A stretch of 64,000 nt of DNA from Flavobacteriaceae bacterium CRH. GTDB lineage: Bacteria; Bacteroidota; Bacteroidia; Flavobacteriales; Flavobacteriaceae. The notes under the pieces are model-generated. The model was not told where the DNA came from. It worked only from the letters and a program-made list of their open reading frames with translations, and made no database searches. A program made the position numbers and the translations under genes. Below, one piece after another: positions 25,402 through 31,830 of this stretch (the first letter of the stretch is position 1; each line of letters starts with the position of its first letter). Where the stretch lies: the NCBI GenBank assembly GCA_001507425.1, contig LMAJ01000011.1, forward strand, positions 62,001 to 126,000, written 5' to 3'.

Positions 25402-26871
25402 ATGAACCCACTACTATTAACAGACGGTTACAAAGTTGACCACAGAAGACAATACCCGGACAAAACCACTTTAGTATATTCTAACTGGACACCAAGAAAA
25501 TCAAGAATTGAAGGTCTTGATGAGGTTGTGTTTTTCGGATTGCAATATTTCATTAAAAAATATATCATTCACGATTTTGATGCTGATTTTTTCAAACAGC
25601 CTAAAGAAGAAGTAGTTAAAAAATACTCTCGCCGAATCAATAATTATTTAGGCGAAAACCTAGTCGGAACAAAACATATCGAAGATCTTCATGATTTAGG
25701 ATATATACCGATGGTTTTTAAAGCCTTGCCGGAAGGAGCAAGCGTACCTTTGAGAGTACCAATGTTTACGATGTATAATACGATTCCGGAATTTTTCTGG
25801 CTGACAAATTATTTCGAAACGTTGCTTTCTGCCGTAGTTTGGCTGCCTTGTAACTCTGCTACTCTTGCAAGAGAATATAGAAAAGTATTAGACAAATACG
25901 CTGACGAAACTTCATCTGTACCTGAATTTGTAGATTGGCAGGCGCATGATTTCTCTATGAGAGGAATGGGCGGAATCGAAGCGGCTGTAACTTCAGCAGC
26001 GGGACATTTATTAAGTTTTACAGGTTCTGATACGATTCCGGCGATAGATTTCTTCGAAGATTATTACAATGCCAATTCTGATAAAGAATTAATCGCAGGT
26101 TCAGTGGCCGCAACAGAGCATTCTGTAATGTGTATGGGAACTACCGAAGGAGAATATGAAACCTTCAAAAGATTAATTTCAGAAGTGTATCCAAAAGGAA
26201 TCGTTTCTATAGTTTCCGATACATGGGATTTATGGAAAGTTTTAACCGATTATTTGCCACGTTTAAAAGACGAAATTGTAGGCAGAGAAGGTAAAGTAGT
26301 AGTTCGTCCAGATAGTGGTGATCCGGTTGATATTATCTGCGGAAATCCAAACGGAAAAACAGAACAGGAAAAGAAAGGTGTTATTGAGCTGCTTTGGGAT
26401 GTTTTTGGAGGCTCAGTGAATGCAAAAGGATATAAAGAGCTTGTACCTCAAATTGGAGCCATTTACGGCGATAGTATTACGGTAGCAAGAGCAACTCAAA
26501 TTTGTGAAAAATTAAAAGCAAAAGGTTTTGCATCAACCAATGTGGTTTTAGGAATTGGTTCTTTTACCTACCAATACAATACCAGAGATACTTTTGGTTT
26601 TGCCATGAAAGCGACTTATGGTGAAGTTGATGGAGAGGGAAGAGCGATCTTCAAAGATCCAATTACAGATGACGGAACTAAAAAATCAGCTAAAGGATTA
26701 ATGAAAATTGATTTAGTTGATGGCGTATATCATTTAACCGATAATGTTTCCTGGGAAGAAGAAAAACAAGGAGAATTGAAAGAAGTTTTCAGAGATGGAA
26801 AACTTTTAAATGATCAATCGCTAAGTGAGATTAGAGCAAGAGTTAAAAGCCAGATAGGCGTTTCGCTATAA
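25402..26871 (+). CDS. Nicotinamide phosphoribosyltransferase-like enzyme (NAMPT/NadV family; possible Namat)
   Basis: The 489-residue protein aligns by eye along its length with NAMPT: start LLTDGYKVDHRRQYP, DFSMRG with D183 (the amide-selecting Asp), catalytic His in SVAATEHSVM (H240), and VRPDSGDP with R302 and D304. It should join nicotinamide to a pyrophosphorylated ribose, giving NMN from PRPP or, as in the phage NARP1 route, NAD+ from ADP-ribose pyrophosphate. The two cannot be told apart by eye. It closes the island and ends at a strong terminator. With the Prs-like gene at the other end, the island is bracketed by the two salvage enzymes. Confidence 0.9.
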   Translation: MNPLLLTDGYKVDHRRQYPDKTTLVYSNWTPRKSRIEGLDEVVFFGLQYFIKKYIIHDFDADFFKQPKEEVVKKYSRRINNYLGENLVGTKHIEDLHDLGYIPMVFKALPEGASVPLRVPMFTMYNTIPEFFWLTNYFETLLSAVVWLPCNSATLAREYRKVLDKYADETSSVPEFVDWQAHDFSMRGMGGIEAAVTSAAGHLLSFTGSDTIPAIDFFEDYYNANSDKELIAGSVAATEHSVMCMGTTEGEYETFKRLISEVYPKGIVSIVSDTWDLWKVLTDYLPRLKDEIVGREGKVVVRPDSGDPVDIICGNPNGKTEQEKKGVIELLWDVFGGSVNAKGYKELVPQIGAIYGDSITVARATQICEKLKAKGFASTNVVLGIGSFTYQYNTRDTFGFAMKATYGEVDGEGRAIFKDPITDDGTKKSAKGLMKIDLVDGVYHLTDNVSWEEEKQGELKEVFRDGKLLNDQSLSEIRARVKSQIGVSL

Positions 26872-26877
26872 AACTTG

Positions 26878-26909
26878 AAAAGCCTGAATTATAAATTCAG
26901 GCTTTTTTT
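26878..26909 (+). terminator. Terminator of the NAD/ADP-ribose island
   Basis: The arms AAGCCTGAATT and AATTCAGGCTT around a three-base loop are followed by a T run. It begins seven bases after the NAMPT-like stop. Confidence 0.85.
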
Positions 26910-26921
26910 TTGCGTAAAGAT

Positions 26922-27017
26922 TGTCATCCTGAGAACCGAAGGATCACACACGTAACTCGACAACAATTGGCGATTTACTTTACGGATTTTCTAGTGTGAT
27001 CCTTCGTTCATGATGAT
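26922..27017. repeat. Inverted repeat GTCATCCTGAGAACCGAAGGATCACAC type
   Basis: GAAGGATCACAC (left half, to 26949) is mirrored by GTGTGATCCTTC (from 26995), and the outer parts GTCATCCTGA and TCATGATGAT match imperfectly. This is a well-known kind of intergenic repeat in flavobacteria and marks the right border of the island. Confidence 0.65.
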
Positions 27018-27040
27018 ATATTTTGCACTCACATAATGTT

Positions 27041-27087
27041 AAATAAAAAAGCTGTCCAATAATTATCTTTGGACAGCTTTTTTATTT
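27041..27087 (-). terminator. Terminator of the nadD-gmk-yicC group, also usable from the plus strand
   Basis: A perfect 19-bp stem with arms AAATAAAAAAGCTGTCCAA and its complement and a nine-base loop. It overlaps the last six bases of nadD. Confidence 0.8.
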
Positions 27088-27663
27088 CTTATAAAAATTA
27101 TTGTGATCAATATATTCCCAAACTTTTGATGGCAATAAAGGCTGAATGTTTTTTCCTTCTTTAATGCTGTTTCGAATAAAAGTAGACGAAATCTCTACAA
27201 TTGGCGCATCAATAATATGAACTCTTGGATGCGATTTTAAATCCAGATTTTCCTCTTCTTCCGAAATGCGCGGATAAACGTAAACATCATAATGATCTAA
27301 AATTACTTCATAGTTTTTCCATTTGTGAAGTGTTTTCAAATTGTCTTCGCCCATAATTAAAGAGAAATCATGCGTAGGATATTTCTCGTGCAAATGAACC
27401 AAAGTGTTTACGGTATAATTTGGCTGAGGTAATTTAAACTCAATATCCGAAGGTTTAATTTTTGGATAATCTTCAGTCGCCAGAAAAACCATTTGCAACC
27501 GCTGATGATCATCTAATAACGTAGCCTTCTTTTTTAACGGATTATGTGGCGTAACAACCATCCAAACCTGATCTAAATCAGCAAACTCAGCCATGTGATT
27601 TGCAATAATCATATGACCAACATGAATGGGATTATATGTTCCGAAATAAAGGCCTATTTTCAT
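27082..27663 (-). CDS. nadD: Nicotinate-nucleotide adenylyltransferase
   Basis: NadD adenylates nicotinate mononucleotide in NAD+ synthesis. The nucleotidyltransferase motif is FGTYNPIHVGHM (8-19), with SLIMGEDNLKTLHKW in the middle and the C-terminal ISSTFIRNSI (SxTxxR) near 158-167. Length 193 is normal. It belongs to the conserved flavobacterial group yicC-gmk-nadD on the minus strand and converges on the NAMPT-like gene of the island. It is a core gene, not obviously part of the island. Confidence 0.95.
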   Translation of the reverse strand: MKIGLYFGTYNPIHVGHMIIANHMAEFADLDQVWMVVTPHNPLKKKATLLDDHQRLQMVFLATEDYPKIKPSDIEFKLPQPNYTVNTLVHLHEKYPTHDFSLIMGEDNLKTLHKWKNYEVILDHYDVYVYPRISEEEENLDLKSHPRVHIIDAPIVEISSTFIRNSIKEGKNIQPLLPSKVWEYIDHNNFYKK

Positions 27664-27676
27664 AATTGAAGTAACT

Positions 27677-28084
27677 AGTAATTAGTAAAAAGTGATTAGT
27701 CTTTTAGTGTCTTAGAAAAAGCATTAATCATTTTTGATTCTTCTTCAATTTGATTTAAAATTTCTTTGTAAAGAGTTTGACTAGTTATAAAACCAAGATC
27801 ATTTGCAATTATTAGTTGAGTTTCAATTTCGAATAATGAGCCTCTAGAAATATTTAAAAAATGACTAAAAGATTTATCTGTATTTCTGCCATAACCTTCT
27901 GCTATATTTGATGGGATCGAAACCGACGCTCTTTTTAATTGACTAGTTAAAGCAAATAGTTCTTCTTTTGGAAATGATTTTACTAGTTGATAAATCAGAG
28001 AAACAATTTTAATTCCTTTCTGCCAAATCAATAAATCTTTATAAGACCTTATTTCACTCATTTTTATGCTATTTACTAATTACT
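27677..28084. repeat. Inverted repeats flanking the four-helix-bundle gene
   Basis: AGTAATTAGTAAA at 27677-27689 has an exact inverse at 28072-28084. A second unit, AGTGATTAG, accompanies each copy (27691-27699 forward and its complement near 28089-28097). The unit of repeat-gene-repeat interrupts nadD and gmk. The text is AT-rich, so some of the match could be chance. Confidence 0.5.
27696..28061 (-). CDS. Four-helix-bundle protein, 23S rRNA intervening-sequence (IVP) type
   Basis: The 121-residue protein reads as four amphipathic helices with the family hallmarks YKDLLIWQKGIKIVSLIY at the start, FALTSQLKRASVSIPSNIAEG in the middle and FLNISRGSLFEIETQL later. Such proteins were first found in intervening sequences of 23S rRNA genes and are widespread as solitary genes in Bacteroidetes. 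Function is unknown. It sits between nadD and gmk with inverted repeats on both sides, which suggests that it was inserted. A second family member is at 44020. Confidence 0.88.
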   Translation of the reverse strand: MSEIRSYKDLLIWQKGIKIVSLIYQLVKSFPKEELFALTSQLKRASVSIPSNIAEGYGRNTDKSFSHFLNISRGSLFEIETQLIIANDLGFITSQTLYKEILNQIEEESKMINAFSKTLKD

Positions 28085-28093
28085 CTTCACTAA

Positions 28094-28666
28094 TCACTTA
28101 GAAACAAAATCCTTCACCAACTGATAAGCCTCTTGTTTAGCGGTATCTAAATCGTAATTTTTAATGATCGTATCAAATTGAGGAGCAGTGGCTAATTCAA
28201 CCGAAGCCTTTGCAATTCGCATATTAATTTTATCATCAGTTTCTGTAGAACGTTCTTTTAAGCGGCGTTTTAGTTCGTCCACACTTGGAGGTTTTACAAA
28301 AACGGCTAAAGTCTGATCCGGAAATTTGTGTTTAATACGCAATCCGCCGGCAACATCAATATCGAAAATCACGTTTTTGCCTAAAGCCCAAATGCGCTCA
28401 ATTTCTGCTTTTAAAGTACCGTAAAAATTATCGCGATAAACTTCTTCCCATTCCAGGAAATTTTCGGCTTTAATGTGTTTTTTGAATTCCTCCAACGAAA
28501 TAAAATAATAATCTTTTCCGTGTTCTTCTTCTCCGCGTGGGTCGCGTGAAGCCGCTGAGATCGAAAATTCTAAATTTAAATCTTCTTTTCCAAGTAAATG
28601 TCTTACTATAGTTGTTTTTCCCGATCCTGAAGGTGCAGAGAAAACAATTAATTTTCCTTTGTTCAT
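28094..28666 (-). CDS. gmk: Guanylate kinase
   Basis: Converts GMP to GDP with ATP. The P-loop is SAPSGSGKTTIV (9-20). The GMP-binding region has SRDPRGEEEHGKDYYF (about 39-54), slightly unlike the usual TRxPRxGE form as in many Bacteroidetes. The lid includes RLKERSTETDDKI. Length 190 is normal. It follows yicC on the same strand, a conserved order. Confidence 0.94.
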   Translation of the reverse strand: MNKGKLIVFSAPSGSGKTTIVRHLLGKEDLNLEFSISAASRDPRGEEEHGKDYYFISLEEFKKHIKAENFLEWEEVYRDNFYGTLKAEIERIWALGKNVIFDIDVAGGLRIKHKFPDQTLAVFVKPPSVDELKRRLKERSTETDDKINMRIAKASVELATAPQFDTIIKNYDLDTAKQEAYQLVKDFVSK

Positions 28667-28743
28667 TAATTTATGCTTTAGGCTTTAAGCAGTATGCTTT
28701 AAGCTTTTATTCGTTTTGTTTTTCAGCCTACAGCTTATAGCTA

Positions 28744-29604
28744 TTACAACACATTCAAAACCTGTTCCTTAATCTTTTCCAGTTCATCTTTCATCATCAC
28801 TACCAATTTCTGCATTTGCGCATGATTCGATTTAGATCCCATTGTATTAATTTCACGACCCATTTCCTGAGTAATAAAACCTAGTTTTCTACCATTAGCT
28901 TCAGTACCTTTAATTGTTTCCAGGAAATAATCTAAATGGTTCGTCAAACGAACTTTTTCTTCTGTAATATCCAGTTTTTCTAAATAGTAAATCAATTCCT
29001 GTTCGAAACGATTTTCATCAACATTTACTTTCAATTCAGAAATGGCAGTTTGCAAACGGTCTTTAATAGCCTGAACACGTTCCGGATCAAGCGCCAAAGC
29101 ATCGTTCATATATTGACGAATATTTCCAATTCTTAAGTTGAATTCTTTTTCAAGAGATTCACCTTCATCTTTTCTAAAAGTCAGGATATTTTGCAGTGCT
29201 TCGTCAATGATAACCTGAATTTGCTCCCAGTCATTTTCATCGATTTCCTCGCGTTCTGTTTTTAAGGTGTCCGGCATACGAATCGCCATTTTCATTAATT
29301 CAGTTTCATCTGCAGCAGGATATACTTCTCTCAATTGAGCAATATAATTTTTTACAACAGGAACATTTACTTTAGTCGAAGTTTGTTCAGCCGTACTTTC
29401 AATGTAAATCGCAAAATCAATTTTTCCTCTTTCAAGTTTTGTAGATATTTGCGTTCTTAAACCTAATTCCATTTCGCGATAAAGCGACGGCATTCTTACG
29501 TTTAAATCTAAACCTTTACTATTTAAAGATTTTACTTCGACGGTAATTTTTTTTGTAGGCAATTGCAAAGAAGCTTTGCCAAATCCTGTCATCGATTGTA
29601 TCAT
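28744..29604 (-). CDS. YicC family protein (endoribonuclease-associated)
   Basis: The N-terminus IQSMTGFGKASLQ and the C-terminal DUF1732 region with KSNHAQMQKLVVMMKDELEKI are diagnostic of YicC. Recent work on this family points to RNase activity. Length 286 is normal. It heads the minus-strand group yicC-gmk-nadD. The gap upstream (29605-29805) contains a GC-richer repeat and no gene I accept. Confidence 0.9.
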   Translation of the reverse strand: MIQSMTGFGKASLQLPTKKITVEVKSLNSKGLDLNVRMPSLYREMELGLRTQISTKLERGKIDFAIYIESTAEQTSTKVNVPVVKNYIAQLREVYPAADETELMKMAIRMPDTLKTEREEIDENDWEQIQVIIDEALQNILTFRKDEGESLEKEFNLRIGNIRQYMNDALALDPERVQAIKDRLQTAISELKVNVDENRFEQELIYYLEKLDITEEKVRLTNHLDYFLETIKGTEANGRKLGFITQEMGREINTMGSKSNHAQMQKLVVMMKDELEKIKEQVLNVL

Positions 29605-29685
29605 ATAATTGAGTATAAAGGCGCAAAGATACTAAAAAAATCAGAGCGGGGGTTTCTAGTTTTTTACAGCCAAAATTTAAATTTT

Positions 29686-29775
29686 AGGGCGTTCCCTTCG
29701 GGCGGGCTATCCGCTCCCAATCTTTTTTTGAGCAGAAAAAGCTCAAAAAAAGGATTTCCGCTTCTATCCCTAACG
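29686..29775. repeat. Flavobacterial intergenic repeat GGGCGTTCCCTTCGGGCGGGCTATCCGCT
   Basis: A stretch of unusually high GC (about 29686-29717) is followed by a perfect hairpin with arms TTTTTTTGAGC and GCTCAAAAAAA and then GGATTTCCGCTTCTATCCC. The same arrangement is common between genes in flavobacteria. A 76-codon plus-strand frame crossing it looks spurious. Confidence 0.6.
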
Positions 29776-29805
29776 CAAAAGCAAATTCATTAGAACTTTT
29801 AGGTA

Positions 29806-30159
29806 TTATTTTTCTAAAGCTTTCGTAACCTGCAATGTCACAGGTTGCGTATTGCCAATATAAATTTTTTCGTCAATAATAAAAACGGGGCGGCTTATAA
29901 ACGTATAATGTTCCAGAATGTATTTTTTATAATCAGCCTCCGTAAGGTTTTTGTTTTTCAAATCCATCGATTTATATAATTGAGCTTTTTTACTAAATAA
30001 AGCCTCATAACTTCCGGCGAGTTTATACATTTCCTCAAGTTCAGCTTCCGTGATAGGATTTTGCTTAATATCGTGAAAAACCAAATTATTGTCTTTTGGT
30101 AAACTCTTAATTATTTTTCGACAAGTATCGCAAGAAGCTAAGTAATATATTTTATTCAT
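29806..30159 (-). CDS. ArsC/Spx family thioredoxin-fold protein
   Basis: I start at the ATG at 30159 (MNKIYYLASCDTCRKI). A longer frame to 30267 would overlap the divergent gene and lacks family sequence. The 117-residue product has the CDTCRK redox loop (10-15) and the late FISRPVFIIDEKIYIG (about 87-102) with the conserved cis-Pro region typical of ArsC-like reductases such as YffB. Whether it reduces arsenate is not shown, and no ars genes are near. Confidence 0.85.
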   Translation of the reverse strand: MNKIYYLASCDTCRKIIKSLPKDNNLVFHDIKQNPITEAELEEMYKLAGSYEALFSKKAQLYKSMDLKNKNLTEADYKKYILEHYTFISRPVFIIDEKIYIGNTQPVTLQVTKALEK

Positions 30160-30235
30160 GATATCTGATTTAATTGAGTACAAAGAAAATCCATTTGAAA
30201 TACAAAATTGCCTAATTTTATAAAAAAAAATACTT

Positions 30236-30691
30236 ATGAGTTCAGTTTTTGAAACACAGAAAACCATTAGACAAGTTCTTTTGAATATTTTGGATAATTA
30301 TTCGTTAGAACAACTAAATAAAATCCCTCAGGGTTTTAACAACAATATTATCTGGAATGCCGCACATTGCGTTGCTGTTCAGCAAGCTTTGGTTTATAAA
30401 TTGTCGGGATTGCCAACAAAAGTTTCCAATGAATTTATAGTGAAATATGCTAAAGGAGCCAAGCCTGAAGGAGATGTTTCACAAGAAGAAGTAGATGAAA
30501 TTAAAGGATTACTTTCTACAACTTTGCATCAGGTGCAACAGGATTATAATGATGCTATATTTGTAAGTTTTCATGAATATACAACCAGTTTAGGAAATAC
30601 ACTTAAAGATATAAACGGAGCGCTTGAGTTTAATAATTATCATGAAGGAATCCACACCGGTGTTATTATGAGTATTAGAAAGTTTGTTTAA
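30236..30691 (+). CDS. DinB/YfiT-like superfamily protein
   Basis: A 151-residue four-helix protein. Putative metal-binding His are in NAAHCVAVQQALV (about residue 42) and in the C-terminal YHEGIHTGVIMSIRKFV (138 and 142), the standard DinB triad positions. These proteins are thiol-dependent transferases or of unknown function. It is a solitary gene, divergent from the ArsC-like gene and ending at a strong terminator shared with rlpA. Confidence 0.85.
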   Translation: MSSVFETQKTIRQVLLNILDNYSLEQLNKIPQGFNNNIIWNAAHCVAVQQALVYKLSGLPTKVSNEFIVKYAKGAKPEGDVSQEEVDEIKGLLSTTLHQVQQDYNDAIFVSFHEYTTSLGNTLKDINGALEFNNYHEGIHTGVIMSIRKFV

Positions 30692-30694
30692 AAT

Positions 30695-30724
30695 AAAAAA
30701 GTCCCGCTAGCGGGACTTTTTTTA
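30695..30724. terminator. Bidirectional terminator between DinB-like and RlpA genes
   Basis: AAAAAGTCCCGC and GCGGGACTTTTT form a perfect palindrome with a two-base centre and T runs on both strands. Confidence 0.85.
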
Positions 30725-31213
30725 TTCTATTATTCTCTCTATTGTTACTTTCATGGCGCCTGCGCCCTTACTTCGGGTTATTTCCATAAAAGCTCTTTTT
30801 GAAAGGTCTAATTCACGTGTTTTTACAAAGGGGCCACGATCTGTAATTTTTACAATTACAAATTTTCCGTTTGCTTCGTTGGTTACTTTTATTCTGGTAC
30901 CAAACGGAAGTTTTTTGTGTGCTGCGGTATATTTGTTATTGTCGAACCTGCTTCCGTTTGCTGTTTTTCTTCCTGTAAATTTATCAGCATAATAAGAGGC
31001 ATGTGCATTTTTCTTGTACGGTTTTAATTTTAAACCATTATCAGTAAAAATAGAATCACTTACTGCTGGTAGTGATAGTTTACCAATTTTTACTGTATCC
31101 TGAATAATTTTTGGGGTTTCTACTGCCTGTTTGTTTTGACTTATGACTGGAGTCAAACAACTTAAAAATGTAATTGCAAATAGAGCGAACGTAATGTTTT
31201 TTTTAATTCTCAT
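30722..31213 (-). CDS. RlpA-like septal ring lytic transglycosylase
   Basis: An N-terminal signal or anchor segment (about 5-25) leads to a double-psi beta-barrel (about 72-160). The RlpA core is evident: ASYYADKFTGRKTANGSRFD, TAAHKKLPFGTRIKVTN and KITDRGPFVKTRELDLSKRA. The Asp in DRGPF is the catalytic residue. There is no SPOR domain, as in many Bacteroidetes homologues, so septal recruitment may differ. It should act on peptidoglycan in the periplasm. Confidence 0.9.
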   Translation of the reverse strand: MRIKKNITFALFAITFLSCLTPVISQNKQAVETPKIIQDTVKIGKLSLPAVSDSIFTDNGLKLKPYKKNAHASYYADKFTGRKTANGSRFDNNKYTAAHKKLPFGTRIKVTNEANGKFVIVKITDRGPFVKTRELDLSKRAFMEITRSKGAGAMKVTIERIIE

Positions 31214-31264
31214 GGGTTATTGTTTTTCAGACTTGGGGACTTTGTACAAATAATATGCCGAGAT

Positions 31265-31288
31265 AAAAAAAGCCCTTTTTTAGGGCTT
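31265..31288 (-). terminator. Terminator after the four-TM protein gene region
   Basis: AAAGCCCT and AGGGCTTT form a short GC-rich stem with A's on one side and T's on the other. It lies 14 bases after the stop of the minus-strand gene at 31303. Confidence 0.65.
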
Positions 31289-31302
31289 TAATGGCTGGTT
31301 TT

Positions 31303-31725
31303 TTAAAACCAAAGGTTCCATGGAATTCTACTTAAAATAAGTAATAATCCTAAACCGTAAAAAATAGCAAATGTTCTAAATTTTGCTTCGCTATTTATTA
31401 ATTTTTTATGTTTTGACCATCCAATTGTGATTAGGATGATTGCAATAATATTAATAAGAGGGTGTTCTAATGAAGTCAATCTAAGTTCTGCGTTAGACAT
31501 TTGCCCAAAAGCCGCTTTTCCTAATGGAGACACAAAATATAGGATTAAACCAATCAATAATTGAGTGTGTGTGCCTATTAATGCAAAAAGGGCAATTTTA
31601 CGATCTTTAGCAGTAAAATCTTTTCTTGATGTTAAACCAATGATAGAATTTACGACAGCAATTAGTAAAAGCAACAAAGCTAAATAAGCCCAGCCAGAAT
31701 GAAATTTTTGTAGAAAATAATACAT
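31303..31725 (-). CDS. Four-TM membrane protein of unknown function
   Basis: I choose the ATG at 31725 (MYYFLQKFHSGWAYLALLL). The upstream ATG at 31797 would run through the terminator of the TonB receptor gene. The 140-residue product has four hydrophobic helices with a conserved His in each of FHSGW, IGTHTQLLIG and LEHPLIN, which suggests a haem- or metal-binding membrane bundle. I do not recognise a characterised family. It is a solitary gene. Confidence 0.72.
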   Translation of the reverse strand: MYYFLQKFHSGWAYLALLLLLIAVVNSIIGLTSRKDFTAKDRKIALFALIGTHTQLLIGLILYFVSPLGKAAFGQMSNAELRLTSLEHPLINIIAIILITIGWSKHKKLINSEAKFRTFAIFYGLGLLLILSRIPWNLWF

Positions 31726-31768
31726 AAATTGTTTTTTTGTTTGAAACAAATATAGCAAAAAAGGGTAT

Positions 31769-31805
31769 AAAAAAACGGCATTGAACTTAAAAGTCAATGC
31801 CGTTT
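31769..31805 (-). terminator. Terminator of the TonB-dependent receptor gene
   Basis: AAACGGCATTGA and TCAATGCCGTTT pair over 12 bases. Read on the minus strand it is followed by T's. It starts 26 bases after the receptor stop. Confidence 0.8.
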
Positions 31806-31830
31806 ATGATATTTATTTAGATTCTAAATA

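Noticed and set aside
16531..26871. A firm call of NARP1 (Adps plus Namat)
   Set aside because: By eye I cannot separate Adps/Namat from ordinary Prs/NAMPT. It is kept as a hypothesis only.
29563..29793. 76-codon plus-strand frame after yicC
   Set aside because: It runs through the GC-richer flavobacterial intergenic repeat and a hairpin and overlaps the yicC start. The composition is that of the repeat, not of a protein.
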